From Gilliamella apicola (GTDB lineage Bacteria > Pseudomonadota > Gammaproteobacteria > Enterobacterales > Orbaceae): a stretch of DNA of 64,000 bases. The DNA is taken from positions 1,364,001 through 1,428,000 of the forward strand of contig NZ_CP007445.1 in the NCBI RefSeq assembly GCF_000599985.1, written 5' to 3'. The notes beneath the pieces are model-generated. The model was not told where the DNA came from. It saw nothing but the letters and a program-made list of their open reading frames with translations, and searched no databases. This document shows positions 43,287 through 52,880 of this stretch, piece after piece; positions within the stretch are counted from its first letter, which is position 1, and each line of letters starts with the position of its first letter. The position numbers and the translations under genes were made by a program.

Positions 43287-44351
43287 TTATTCTAAATAAA
43301 GATTTTGCATGGTTTTAAAGTCTTGATCGGTAAAACCTAACTCTTGCTTAATATAATTCGCTGGTGAGCCAGCAACTTTTTTCATAGTATCTAGAATTTC
43401 AATCATAAAACTGACTCGGGTATCGATCAAACTCAATAAATAACCGAGTACATCTTCATCATCGGTAATCTTACGATAGGCTGCCATTTTGATTTTATTT
43501 CGCTCTAAACGATTTTCATGAGTCAGCATATAATCATAAATAATATCGGATTCAGATACACCTAACATAATTTGGATCAATAATACACCATATCCCGTTC
43601 TATCTTTACCACCACGACAATGTTGAAGACTTGGGCTATTATTGCCATCTAAAACGACTTTTAACATTTGCCGATAAGCATTCTTAGATTTTTCACTCAA
43701 AACAAAGTTACGATATTGTTCAAGGACTTGTATTCCTTCGCCATTAACTAATTCCCGAGGAATATCTCTTAATACACTTTCAATTAATGCTTGATCTTCA
43801 TTACTTGGATCTGCTGCAAATTGAGCTGCAAGTTCAGCGGTTTGAGCTGATGCATCTAAATGAAAAGTCTGATTTTCCCCAATTGATGAATTAGGATTGG
43901 TTTTAATTTCGTTAGCACTACGATAATCAATAATTGTTTTAATATTCAATGAAGTAATGTATTGTTGTGCGTCTGGTTTTAAACCATGTAGGTGATTGGA
44001 ACGGTATAATTGTCCCCATTTGACACGTTTACCGTTAGCACCAACATAACCACCAAAATCACGGAAATTATTCAAACCTGGTATTGGAAGTGTTCTTTCA
44101 CCAAATATTAATGGTGGTTTTCCTTCCTTGTGTAAAATGAAATAAATACGTTTTTTCGCTTGTAACGGATCATCAAAAATCACCGGACTTTGTACATCTT
44201 TGCCGATCAATGTTTTATTTTGGGTATGGGCATTAGCCTCTTGAGTCCAATAAAGATCAACAGATTGTTGATCGAATGGATCAAATGTTATGACAATTTG
44301 TCCTTGATTATTACGTACCGCTGTTACAACTTCTTTATTTTGTTTTTCCAT
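43287..44351 (-). CDS. Tyrosine phosphatase-like protein of the PTS operon
   Basis: 354 residues. The CX5R loop HCRGGKDRTGYG (about 254-265) plus the preceding AYRQMLKVVLDG places it in the tyrosine/serine phosphatase family (Y_phosphatase3). The N-terminal third may be a beta-sandwich. PIPGLNNFRDFGGYVGANGK (about 87-106) is the conserved N-terminal block. It is the last gene of a mannose-family PTS operon, 14 bases after IID, suggesting action on a phosphorylated sugar or on a PTS component rather than a classic signalling role. That is inferred only from location. Confidence 0.85.
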   Translation of the reverse strand: MEKQNKEVVTAVRNNQGQIVITFDPFDQQSVDLYWTQEANAHTQNKTLIGKDVQSPVIFDDPLQAKKRIYFILHKEGKPPLIFGERTLPIPGLNNFRDFGGYVGANGKRVKWGQLYRSNHLHGLKPDAQQYITSLNIKTIIDYRSANEIKTNPNSSIGENQTFHLDASAQTAELAAQFAADPSNEDQALIESVLRDIPRELVNGEGIQVLEQYRNFVLSEKSKNAYRQMLKVVLDGNNSPSLQHCRGGKDRTGYGVLLIQIMLGVSESDIIYDYMLTHENRLERNKIKMAAYRKITDDEDVLGYLLSLIDTRVSFMIEILDTMKKVAGSPANYIKQELGFTDQDFKTMQNLYLE

Positions 44352-44365
44352 TGTTTTTTACCTAA

Positions 44366-45181
44366 TTAATGTAATATACCCAACATCGAAAAAATGACTC
44401 CAATTACCATTACCGCTATAATTAATGAAACGGTATATTTCCCTTGGAATTTTTTGACTAAATAAAACACCCCCAAAGCAAAAAGGATAGTTAATAAATT
44501 TGGCATGACTTTATCGAACATATCTTGCACTTTGATTGATTGTTCACCAACTTCTATTAATAGGGGCGTTGAAACTTTTACAGTCGTGGCAATTAAGGAA
44601 CCGAGCACCATAACACCCACAACATTGGCTAAATTACTAATTCTTTGAATAATATTTGAATTTTTAGATTGTTCAATTAGATCAACTCCTTTATTATAGC
44701 CATAATGAACAAAGAAATATTTGGTGAAAATATTGACTAAGTTATAAATAAAGAACATCAATATCGGTCCAATCACATTACCTTGTAAAGCAAAAGCAGC
44801 ACCGATACTCCCGCAAATTGGCATCCAAGTGAATTTTAATAAGCTATCGCCTAATCCAGCAAAAGGTCCCATTAATCCAGCTTTTAAAGAAATTACTGCA
44901 TCTTTTTCTTCTTCTGTGGTTTTTTCCTCCATTGCAGCAGTTACACCTAATACTAATGCACCAGCGTTAACTTGGGTGTTAAAAAACTCAAAGTGACGTT
45001 TCATCGCACGGATGCGTGTTTCTTTATCCGCATCTTTATAAAGTCGATCTAAAATAGGGATCATGCAATGCGCAAAACCGATGGTTTGTAATTTTTCATA
45101 ATTAAAAGAAAAAGGTATGGTTTGTATACGCCAAAAGACACTATTTAGATCTTTTTTGGTAATTTTCTTTTCGTTATTCAT
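44366..45181 (-). CDS. PTS mannose-family IID component
   Basis: Membrane subunit that with IIC forms the sugar channel. 271 residues with the family blocks: IQTIPFSFNYEKLQTIGFAH, the VNAGALVLGVTAAMEE segment (about 75-90), GLMGPFAGLGDSLLKFTWMP (about 106-125), and several C-terminal helices. It overlaps IIC by 4 bases. Sugar specificity cannot be read from the sequence. Confidence 0.93.
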   Translation of the reverse strand: MNNEKKITKKDLNSVFWRIQTIPFSFNYEKLQTIGFAHCMIPILDRLYKDADKETRIRAMKRHFEFFNTQVNAGALVLGVTAAMEEKTTEEEKDAVISLKAGLMGPFAGLGDSLLKFTWMPICGSIGAAFALQGNVIGPILMFFIYNLVNIFTKYFFVHYGYNKGVDLIEQSKNSNIIQRISNLANVVGVMVLGSLIATTVKVSTPLLIEVGEQSIKVQDMFDKVMPNLLTILFALGVFYLVKKFQGKYTVSLIIAVMVIGVIFSMLGILH

Positions 45182-45984
45182 AGATCATACTCCTCTTCAA
45201 CTGCACTATTATTATTCACTGTAGATTTGTCCTCTGTATTACCATTTGAATTTTCATTCTTTTTACCAGCCATAAACGCCATGTCATATAAAACCGCAAA
45301 TGCCAGTGCAATGAAGGTAATTGGGATAATCGGTAATTTAAGATAACTGGTTAATACAAAACCGAGTAAAAAGAAAAACCACATGGTACCTTTTAAAAGC
45401 ATGAGTAATAAAATACAGATACCCACAGCAGGTATTAATTTTGATGCAACTCCCATTCCTGTAATAATATCTTTTGGAATAGCATCTAAGATAGTTTTGA
45501 TAAGATCACTACCAAAATAGATTGCTAAGAAACAAGGTACAGCACGAATCAGAAACCAAACAGGTGTAGAAAAGTAATGAACTTTGACTAATCCTTTATA
45601 ACTCCCATTTTGAATACTTTTTTCAGCCAATGGATTTAAGAAACAGGCAAAAGATCGCCAAATTATTAATAGTTGTTGGCAAAGTATTGAAACAGGAAGG
45701 GCTAATGCGACACCAGCAGCAATTCCTCCTTCAGTGGCAATGCCTAACGATACGCCAATTATTGAACCCGCAACAATATCCGGTGCGGAATAAGCTCCCA
45801 CATTACCAATGCCCATCCACATAAGCTCAAGTGTGGCACTTATTGCAAGTCCTTGAACTAGATCGCCCATAATAATGCCAGCTATAGTTCCTGTTAATAA
45901 TGGTCTACGTAACATTTGTGGACCAACATCATCTAATGAACAGATTCCCGCCCAAATGGCGACAAGAATAGCCTGTGTTAACAT
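45178..45984 (-). CDS. PTS mannose-family IIC component
   Basis: 268 residues, seven to eight membrane helices. Family features include the GICSLDDVGPQMLRRPLLTG start block (about 14-33), GTIAGIIMGDL and the GNVGAYSAPDIVAGSIIG segment (about 60-77). The C-terminus is a charged, Asn-rich tail (about 238-268). Together with IID it forms the permease. The gap to IIB is 41 bases. Confidence 0.93.
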   Translation of the reverse strand: MLTQAILVAIWAGICSLDDVGPQMLRRPLLTGTIAGIIMGDLVQGLAISATLELMWMGIGNVGAYSAPDIVAGSIIGVSLGIATEGGIAAGVALALPVSILCQQLLIIWRSFACFLNPLAEKSIQNGSYKGLVKVHYFSTPVWFLIRAVPCFLAIYFGSDLIKTILDAIPKDIITGMGVASKLIPAVGICILLLMLLKGTMWFFFLLGFVLTSYLKLPIIPITFIALAFAVLYDMAFMAGKKNENSNGNTEDKSTVNNNSAVEEEYDL

Positions 45985-46025
45985 AGGTTAACCTCCAAAT
46001 ATAATTAATAAATAGTTAATTAAGA

Positions 46026-46499
46026 CTAATTAATTAGTGTTTTGAGTAAAACAACAGGATCTTTGGGAACCATTTGAACCTCAACAACCACATTTTTTTC
46101 AATCAGATTTTTGAATGCTTGTTCTTCTTCAGGCGTGACAGAAACAGCCCGTGATAATTGATGACGTCCTTCCTGCATACGCATTCCTCCAACGTTGAGT
46201 TTTTCTAGCTCTAATCCTCCTGTTACAAGAGCATCGACATCAATACTGTTGGTAAATAACAACATAGTGCGTTTTTTGATAGGTGTTTTTTTGAGAATTT
46301 CAATAAATTGTTGAACGCCAAATACTAAAACTTTTAATTCAGGTGGGGCAGACATGGTTAATACCGATTGTTGAACTTTATCGTTGGCAACTTTATCGTT
46401 AATTACTAGGACTTGTTCAATATTATAATTTTTTACCCAAGTGGTGATAACTTGTCCATGAATAAGACGATCGTCAATTCTAGCTACATTAATTGGCAT
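46026..46499 (-). CDS. PTS mannose-family IIB component
   Basis: 157 residues; cytosolic phosphocarrier. The active-site His is in DRLIHGQV (about 9-16), the family hallmark, after MPINVARID. It receives phosphate from IIA and gives it to the sugar. The start at 46499 is chosen since AAGGAG lies 7 bases upstream; an upstream in-frame start (46532) overlaps the end of IIA and is not favoured. Confidence 0.93.
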   Translation of the reverse strand: MPINVARIDDRLIHGQVITTWVKNYNIEQVLVINDKVANDKVQQSVLTMSAPPELKVLVFGVQQFIEILKKTPIKKRTMLLFTNSIDVDALVTGGLELEKLNVGGMRMQEGRHQLSRAVSVTPEEEQAFKNLIEKNVVVEVQMVPKDPVVLLKTLIN

Positions 46500-46509
46500 A
46501 TTGTTCTCC

Positions 46510-46941
46510 TTACAAATCAGTAGATTGTTCACGTTGAGAATTTAGTACTTGTGCAACGTCAACACAGCTTTGCGGAAAAACTTCTTCAATGGCAGCTTTA
46601 ACGTCGTTAAGTGATCCTTCTCGATTATTTAAAACTTCAAGCAATACAGGAATATTAAACCCACTAAATAGCAATACATCACTATGTTGTATTAATAATT
46701 CACCGGCAAGATTACACGGTGTACCACCCATAATATCAACGAGAATAATGACACCGTCACCTTTATTCAGACTCTGATAACTTTCAGACATCTGCTGGCG
46801 TAGATTATCGATATTGCTATCCACTAAAACCGATATTACTTTGATATCTTGTTGTTGTCCCATAAGCATCTGCGCACACTCAAGCGCACCTTGAGCAAAA
46901 GGCCCATGACTGGCTAAAATAATGGGTAATTGTTGTTCCAT
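46510..46941 (-). CDS. PTS mannose-family IIA component
   Basis: 143 residues; accepts phosphate from HPr on the His in ILASHGPFAQGAL (about residue 12). The DIMGGTPCNLA block (about 68-78) and GFNIPVLLEVL are family motifs. IIA and IIB are separate proteins here, unlike E. coli ManX. It is the first PTS gene, downstream of an RpiR-like regulator gene with 300 bases of control region between. Confidence 0.93.
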   Translation of the reverse strand: MEQQLPIILASHGPFAQGALECAQMLMGQQQDIKVISVLVDSNIDNLRQQMSESYQSLNKGDGVIILVDIMGGTPCNLAGELLIQHSDVLLFSGFNIPVLLEVLNNREGSLNDVKAAIEEVFPQSCVDVAQVLNSQREQSTDL

Positions 46942-46974
46942 ATTCAATTTCCTTTATCAAACTAGATTATCACT

Positions 46975-47028
46975 AAATGTAATAATGTTACTTTAAATTA
47001 AAAATTATTTAGTAATAAAATTACATCT
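46975..47028. promoter_or_regulatory. Candidate RpiR operator upstream of the PTS operon
   Basis: An imperfect inverted repeat with arms of 18 bases: AAATGTAATAATGTTACT (46975-46992) and AGTAATAAAATTACATCT (47011-47028), agreeing at about 14 of 18 positions after complementing. It lies 34-87 bases before the IIA start, where an RpiR regulator would bind. The gap 46942-47245 has no gene. Confidence 0.45.
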
Positions 47029-47072
47029 AAGTGAAAATTAAGTCATCTTTTTTTTTTAGATTTTTAGGAATT

Positions 47073-47088
47073 TGTGAACTGGATCATG
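47073..47088. promoter_or_regulatory. CRP-like site
   Basis: TGTGAACTGGATCATG, i.e. TGTGA-N6-TCATG, 8 of 10 bases of the CRP half-site consensus, upstream of the PTS genes. Suggests catabolite control. Confidence 0.4.
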
Positions 47089-47245
47089 TTTAATTTAAAA
47101 AGTCATTAAATAACATGATATTGTATTAATAATGTGAGAGGTTTAAACAATTTAGTGACAAGAAAAATGCGACAACATTAAAGACTAATGAGTAAAAATC
47201 AATAATGTATCTTTAAGAAAAATTATGAAAATATTCTTTGAGTCA

Positions 47246-48091
47246 TTATTTATGATGAGGGTATTTACGTTTTTCACGATTTTGAGTTTGCTCAAGCAAA
47301 TGTTTATCATATTTTCTGATAAATAAATTTGTCAGTAACATATTCATAACCGATATTTGTGAAATTTTAGAACGAATTGGAATCAGTCGTGAAGCATGCT
47401 CCATCGAGGTAGTATGTAACACAATGTTTGCTAATAGAGATATCTGACTTTGCCCCATTTTTGTGATTGCAATAGAGGGAACTTTTAAACTTTCGGCAAG
47501 TTTTAATAACTCTACACATTCTGGCGTTTCACCTGAATGTGAAATAATAATGATTAAATCATTTTTACCGAGTGTGCTAACAATACTTCGACTGATGTGA
47601 GCATCAAAATGGCAGTTAACATCTTTTTTAATTTTAATGAGTTGATACTCCAACTCTTTTCCAACTAAACCGCTACTGCCCACCCCAAAAATAACGATCT
47701 TATTACTCGTTATAATCAAATCAATAGCGTTATCCAATGCTTTAAGGTTGACGATAGAATGAGTCTCATCGATAGAGGATTTTTCCATAGCCTGAACTTT
47801 TCTATTTACATCTTCCAAGGTATCATTAAGGTTAATATCATCTTGTAAGATATCGGTACTAAATTTTTGTGGTGATGATGAAATAAGATCAACTTTAAAA
47901 TCGCTAAATCCACTATAACCGAGTTTATTGCATAATCTTAAAATTGTACTAGTACTAACATAATTAAGCTTAGCTAATGTTTGAATACTCATATTTTTTA
48001 CCGCTTGAGAATGGCTTATAATGTACTGCGCAACCTCTAATTCTTTTATCGATAGATCATTTTTCACTTCTCTGAGTTTCAAGTTAATCAT
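47246..48091 (-). CDS. RpiR-type transcription regulator
   Basis: 281 residues: an N-terminal helix-turn-helix of the RpiR class (about 1-75; MSIQTLAKLNYVSTSTILRL...CNKLGYSGFSDFK) and a C-terminal SIS sugar-phosphate domain (about 115-255) with VIFGVGSSGLVGKE and IIISHSGETPE. It is likely to sense a phosphosugar from the PTS beside it and to regulate that operon. Same strand, upstream of IIA, separated by about 300 bases. Confidence 0.9.
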   Translation of the reverse strand: MINLKLREVKNDLSIKELEVAQYIISHSQAVKNMSIQTLAKLNYVSTSTILRLCNKLGYSGFSDFKVDLISSSPQKFSTDILQDDINLNDTLEDVNRKVQAMEKSSIDETHSIVNLKALDNAIDLIITSNKIVIFGVGSSGLVGKELEYQLIKIKKDVNCHFDAHISRSIVSTLGKNDLIIIISHSGETPECVELLKLAESLKVPSIAITKMGQSQISLLANIVLHTTSMEHASRLIPIRSKISQISVMNMLLTNLFIRKYDKHLLEQTQNREKRKYPHHK

Positions 48092-48342
48092 AACTTACCT
48101 CTAAATTTAAATACTTAAACATCAGTATAGTAAATAAGTTCAAAAATTGAAAAATATTTTAAATTGCATCTAAAGAAGGCACAAATCAACATTGAACCTA
48201 TTATTTAAAACAGTGATAGTTTAAATAATAAAATAGATTAATGCTTATCTAAAATTTAATTGGTTAATTATTTTGAATAGAGAAAATAAACGATAACTTA
48301 AAAGGGAGTGGATATTAACGATGGGTTATTTTGAGAAGTTTA

Positions 48343-48416
48343 TGGAGGCGCGTCCCGGAGTCGAACCGAGGTAGACGGATTTGCAATCCGCAGCATGGCC
48401 ACTCTGCCAACGCGCC
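48343..48416 (-). tRNA. tRNA-Cys (anticodon GCA)
   Basis: 74 bases on the minus strand including CCA. Acceptor GGCGCGT/ACGCGCC, U73 discriminator, anticodon loop with GCA flanked by stem CGGAT/ATCCG, and T-loop TTCGACT. Normal tRNA-Cys. Confidence 0.95.
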
Positions 48417-49226
48417 GTAGTGCTCTGTCTCAACAGGTGGCAAATAGTAGCATTGGCTTTATTAATCGTCAAGGCTTAATAGACTATAATTACAGCAGTC
48501 ATAATAAATTGATTTAAAATGATGCATTTTTCTTGTAAAAAAGTTTTAAGTCATGCATGTGTTTCAGTAGAAAATCGATTTTAGGCCACAATTACTTGAT
48601 ATAAATTGAGTACAAAATAATTAATAAAAATCGTAAAATCTAAAATTTGATTTAAATGATGTAAACGAACAACCAATCCTTAGTACCATTGAGAGGGAAG
48701 TGGTCACTTATTAAACATGCTAATTATCAAAAAATTGGCTCTAGTCAGCTCTAATTTTTAACCCATCTTGTTCTTATAAACTTTTACTTGATATGGCGAG
48801 GAAAATTGGGTGATAGTCTATTAACTATAACGATAAGAGATGCATCACATTCATCAATAATTTTTTACAGGTTTAAGGTTAATTATTTAATTAATCAAAT
48901 TTATCATTCAACATCCATTTATCTTTTTAACAGTAATTAAACCTTATTTACTGTCTATCGGAATGCTATAAAAATAAAATGATATAGACATCTGAATAAT
49001 TTTTACATGTTTAATATTAATTAGTTAATATTAAAAGATTTATTATTTAACTTCCGTTTATCTATTTATGATTAATTAAGCCTTATTTACTGTTTACTGG
49101 ATTTAATAAAATGAACTTTTCGGAATCGATAAAAGGGTATTTGTCAAAAAGTGTCAGTTTATGTTTGGAGTTCAGAAAAAAATAGAGTTAAGTAAAACAG
49201 TATATTCTTTGTTCAACTTGAATAAA
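48417..49226. other. Long gap with duplicated AT-rich segment
   Basis: About 810 bases with no gene. Most of its right half consists of two degenerate copies of a 106-base unit (48856-48961 and 48995-49100) sharing AATAATTTTTTACA-like starts and CCTTATTTACTG ends. Confidence 0.5.
48856..49100 (+). repeat. Two imperfect copies of a 106-base unit
   Basis: Unit 1 is at 48856-48961 and unit 2 at 48995-49100, in the same orientation with a 33-base spacer. Shared stretches include TTTTTACA, TTTAATATTAATTA-like blocks, CCATTTATCT/CCGTTTATCT and ACCTTATTTACTGT versus GCCTTATTTACTGT. No coding capacity. Confidence 0.55.
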
Positions 49227-50108
49227 TTAGTATTTCAACGCTTCTAAAATCAATTTAAATACATTTGAATGACCTTTTCGGCTTGGGTAATAGATATAAA
49301 ATGGTTCATAGGTCATGGCAAAATCCTCTAATAATTCAACTAATGTTCCTTCTGCTAATTCTTCTTCTACTTCTAACCGACCCACCCAAGTAATACCTAA
49401 ACCGTCTAATGCTGCCTGTTTACGGAGGTGATTATTAAAAATTAATTGTGATGAAGGATGATAAACTAGGGTGTTACCATTATCGCTAAATTCCCATGAT
49501 AATTCTGCACCATGATGAGAAGAGATCCTTAATCCTATTAATTTATGATGATCTAAATCATTAATATGCTTAGGTTTTGTGGTATTTTTTAAATAATCTG
49601 GGCTGGCAACCAATGCCATTTTTAACGGCTCTGATATTTTTACTGCAACCATATCTTTAGCGAGATCGTCACCGATACGGCAGCCCATATCAAAACCTTG
49701 TTCAACAATATCGACCCAGCTATTGTCAGCTTGAATTTCAACTTTTATTTGAGGATATTGAGTTAAAAAATCGCGCAATTTAGGATAGAGAATCATTTCT
49801 ACCGCAAGACTGGTCGAATTAATTCTGATTGTTCCCGACGGTGTTTCAAGAAAGTTTGCTAAGGCATTAACTTCGTCATTAATCGATTTGAATAAGGGGG
49901 CAACTTGTTTAAATAACTGTTCGCCAGCTTCGGTTAATGACATACTGCGGGTGGTACGATTAAATAATCGTAAATCAAGACGGCTCTCTAAATTACGCAT
50001 ACTATGGCTCAGTGCCGAGGGTGAAATTTGTAAAGATTTGGCCGCTTTTACAAAACTGCCCGCTTGGGCTATCGTTATAAAGTAATTTAGTTCATTAAAG
50101 TTATACAT
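49227..50108 (-). CDS. LysR-type regulator
   Basis: 293 residues. Typical LTTR N-terminal helix-turn-helix (about 4-60; FVKAAKSLQISPSALSHSMR) and substrate-binding domain. It is divergent from an aldo/keto reductase gene with a 160-bp intergenic region, so it probably regulates that gene. Confidence 0.9.
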   Translation of the reverse strand: MYNFNELNYFITIAQAGSFVKAAKSLQISPSALSHSMRNLESRLDLRLFNRTTRSMSLTEAGEQLFKQVAPLFKSINDEVNALANFLETPSGTIRINSTSLAVEMILYPKLRDFLTQYPQIKVEIQADNSWVDIVEQGFDMGCRIGDDLAKDMVAVKISEPLKMALVASPDYLKNTTKPKHINDLDHHKLIGLRISSHHGAELSWEFSDNGNTLVYHPSSQLIFNNHLRKQAALDGLGITWVGRLEVEEELAEGTLVELLEDFAMTYEPFYIYYPSRKGHSNVFKLILEALKY

Positions 50109-50269
50109 ATCGAGTTGGATTAATGAATTTTATTCATCATACTATAAATCAATACCCTGTTTATCTCAATAAAATTACTGTTTAAAATCAGTATATAAAA
50201 ACACTGTGATCGGTTTTTTTGAAGCAATCGTTTACCTAAGTCAATTTAGCAGCAAGAAAGGAGGAAGTT

Positions 50270-51232
50270 ATGGATTACATTAAACTTGGCACGTCGAACA
50301 TTGAAGTGTCGCGATTTTGTTTAGGGTGTATGAGTTTTGGCGATCCAGCCAGTCAAATGCATGCATGGACACTTGATCCTGATCAAAGTGAAGCGATTAT
50401 CAAACACGCTCTTGATTTAGGCATTAATTTTATTGATACCGCGAATACTTATTCGGCGGGTACCAGTGAAGAATATGTAGGACGAGCAATAAAAAGAAAC
50501 ATTGCCCGCGATAAAGTTGTTATTGCAACTAAAGTTTACTTTAATGAAGGCCATCTATCCAAAAAAGCGATCGAAACAGAAATAAACGGATCACTTAAAC
50601 GCCTTGGCACTGATTATGTGGATTTATATATTATCCACCGTTTTGACTCTAGCACGCCGATAGACGAAACAATGGAAGCATTACATAATTTGGTTAAAGC
50701 AGGAAAAGTCCGTGCATTAGGTGCGTCAGCAATGTATGGTTATCAATTTCATAATATGCAATTAGCTGCCCAGCAAAATCACTGGACACAATTTGTATCG
50801 ATGCAAAATCATTATAATTTATTGTATCGGGAAGATGAACGTGAGCTCATTCCAGTTTGCAAGCAATTTAATGTTTCATTAACGCCATATAGCCCTTTAG
50901 CGGCAGGTAGATTGTCTCGTTTAGAGTGGAAAGCTGATACATTACGCAGTAAAACCGATAAGGTCGCTATCTCTAAATACGACAGAACCCAAAATACCGA
51001 TATTAATATTGTAAAAAGAGTTCATGAAATTGCCGAAAAATATAATGTAACTATGACACAAGTGGCTTTAGCATGGCAGTTTGCTAAAGGGGTTGCTTCA
51101 CCTATAATTGGTGCAACTAAAACTCAATATCTCGACGATGCAGTAGGGGCATTGAAGGTTAAATTAACGCAAGAAGATGTTACTTATCTTGAGCAACTTT
51201 ACATGCCACATCGTATTGTGGGCGCTTTATAA
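50270..51232 (+). CDS. Aldo/keto reductase
   Basis: NADPH-dependent carbonyl reductase, 320 residues. The family start YIKLGTSNIEVSRFCLGCMSFG, catalytic Asp/Tyr (FIDTANTYSAG, about 50-60; Tyr58) and Lys (VIATKVYF), the His in YIIHRF (about 122), and the GATK NADP-binding end. AAGGAGG just before the ATG. Divergent LysR gene upstream. Substrate unknown; a general detoxification reductase is plausible. Confidence 0.93.
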   Translation: MDYIKLGTSNIEVSRFCLGCMSFGDPASQMHAWTLDPDQSEAIIKHALDLGINFIDTANTYSAGTSEEYVGRAIKRNIARDKVVIATKVYFNEGHLSKKAIETEINGSLKRLGTDYVDLYIIHRFDSSTPIDETMEALHNLVKAGKVRALGASAMYGYQFHNMQLAAQQNHWTQFVSMQNHYNLLYREDERELIPVCKQFNVSLTPYSPLAAGRLSRLEWKADTLRSKTDKVAISKYDRTQNTDINIVKRVHEIAEKYNVTMTQVALAWQFAKGVASPIIGATKTQYLDDAVGALKVKLTQEDVTYLEQLYMPHRIVGAL

Positions 51233-51713
51233 CTCAAATTGAGTGATTAAAATTATTACCCTTAAAATGGCCTAATAACCTTTTAAGGGTAATTATCAAA
51301 AAACTTGAAATAGATAGGAAAATATTGGTTCAATGGTTGAACGTTATAATAGCGAAAACTAGCAAAGATATTAATTTAAAATGCATCATAAAAGAGGCAA
51401 TTGTACAATCACATCTTCTTCTTTAAAACTAGTGGTAATAATAGAATTATTGATAATGTTAATTTTAGATTAATATTATTTTTATATCATTTTTTAGTTC
51501 ATTGTTTTTTATGTAATAGTATTTTAGGCAAGTGTTATCGTTACATAACGATCGAACAAGAGGGTGGCAAGAATTTAACTAATTAATAGATAAAATAACT
51601 AAATTGGCAGATAAAGCTTTAATATTGATCGATCAAAGTTAAACTGCGAAATAGTTAATTGTCTAATATCATTAATAACCATTTAAATATAATTTCATTG
51701 CCACAATCCTTAA
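51233..51713. terminator. Gap with hairpin after the aldo/keto reductase gene
   Basis: 481 bases. A 13-bp inverted repeat (51255-51267 / 51281-51293; ATTACCCTTAAAA) follows the reductase gene; no clean T-run, but it could stop transcription. The remainder is AT-rich with no supported gene; a 61-codon frame at 51401-51586 lacks a ribosome-binding site and looks random. Confidence 0.5.
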
Positions 51714-52793
51714 TTAAACACTACCATAATTAAAATCGATGTTTATCCCTTCTGTTTTAAGTATTTTGATAACAAAATCTTTATTAGGCAGTGTTTCGCC
51801 AAAATAAACCTGATTGGTTAATCTCATGTTAAGTATTGAATGGATTTGTATAAATGTGCCAATAGCAGTAAGATGAGACTGACCTTTAGGCGAAGTAATT
51901 GATAAGGTAGATTTGATTGGATTGTTAAGTGAATCTAACCCATTAATCTCAATTAAAATATTGTGTTCATCACCTTTCCCTGGACTATAAAGGAGTTTTT
52001 GGCGAAATGAGTTGAAACTTTTACCAGATATTAGATGCCAGATACCACTCCTGATTAAAAAATGGAAAAACCTATTTATCATATTATTATTGAAACCAAT
52101 TCGTGTGGATACTGACTTAGCTTTAATAAACAGTGGTAATATTAACTGATCAGGAGTATCAAATCGATACACCCAAAAATGTTTGTCTTTTTTAAAAGTT
52201 ACTTGTTTACCATCCGAAAAAGGCATAAAACTTTGTGTATGTCCGTCAATTATCACTTCAAAAGGAATCAACATTCTGTCCATATACTCAACCGAGTTAA
52301 TTCCTGCTTTATCCTGCATTGAATAAAGAATATTGATATCTATATTTTCCACATGACTAAATTTAGTTGCATATTGGATAATTATATTGTCAATGATTCC
52401 GGCCATCCATGAAGATGAAAAAACTATAGGGGCATGCAGTTGACTGGACGAATGCGTATGGGTAATCGCGGTTTTTAATTTATCTGTCCAGCGAGTGATA
52501 TCAAGATAAGCAATTTGATTTTCTATTGCAAAATGTAATACTTTATTATCAGGATCGTTGGCCAATGTTACTATTATTTGTGGTTGAACATTTGACGGTA
52601 GCTGTGGTGAGTGAATATCAAAGTTAATTGCAGTTGCATTTGATAACGAGTTAGCAAATTGTGTCGCGGCGGTTAAATTTCGTCCTCCAATGATAAGATT
52701 TATTTCAGGGTAATATTGATTTAGCAGTACTGCAACTTGTTTACCGACAATGCCATAACCACCAATTAATAATACCATTAGTTGGTTGTTCAT
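51714..52793 (-). CDS. Saccharopine dehydrogenase-like NAD(P)-binding protein
   Basis: 359 residues. An N-terminal Rossmann fold begins with LMVLLIGGYGIVGKQVAVLL (about residues 4-23) and continues to INFDIHSPQL and IIVTLANDPDNKV, a pattern seen in trans-acting enoyl reductase/saccharopine dehydrogenase-like proteins. The C-terminal part is not clear. It is divergent from a TetR gene across about 87 bases, making that regulator its likely control. Function unknown. Confidence 0.75.
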   Translation of the reverse strand: MNNQLMVLLIGGYGIVGKQVAVLLNQYYPEINLIIGGRNLTAATQFANSLSNATAINFDIHSPQLPSNVQPQIIVTLANDPDNKVLHFAIENQIAYLDITRWTDKLKTAITHTHSSSQLHAPIVFSSSWMAGIIDNIIIQYATKFSHVENIDINILYSMQDKAGINSVEYMDRMLIPFEVIIDGHTQSFMPFSDGKQVTFKKDKHFWVYRFDTPDQLILPLFIKAKSVSTRIGFNNNMINRFFHFLIRSGIWHLISGKSFNSFRQKLLYSPGKGDEHNILIEINGLDSLNNPIKSTLSITSPKGQSHLTAIGTFIQIHSILNMRLTNQVYFGETLPNKDFVIKILKTEGINIDFNYGSV

Positions 52794-52880
52794 GAAGAGT
52801 TCCTCTTTTAAATTTATAAAACGATATATAATATATGAAATTTAATAATTTTGGTCAAGTGACCTATTTGAGAAAAAATT

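Noticed and set aside
51401-51586. 61-codon frame in the gap after the aldo/keto reductase gene
   Set aside because: No ribosome-binding site, no motif, and composition typical of AT-rich intergenic DNA.
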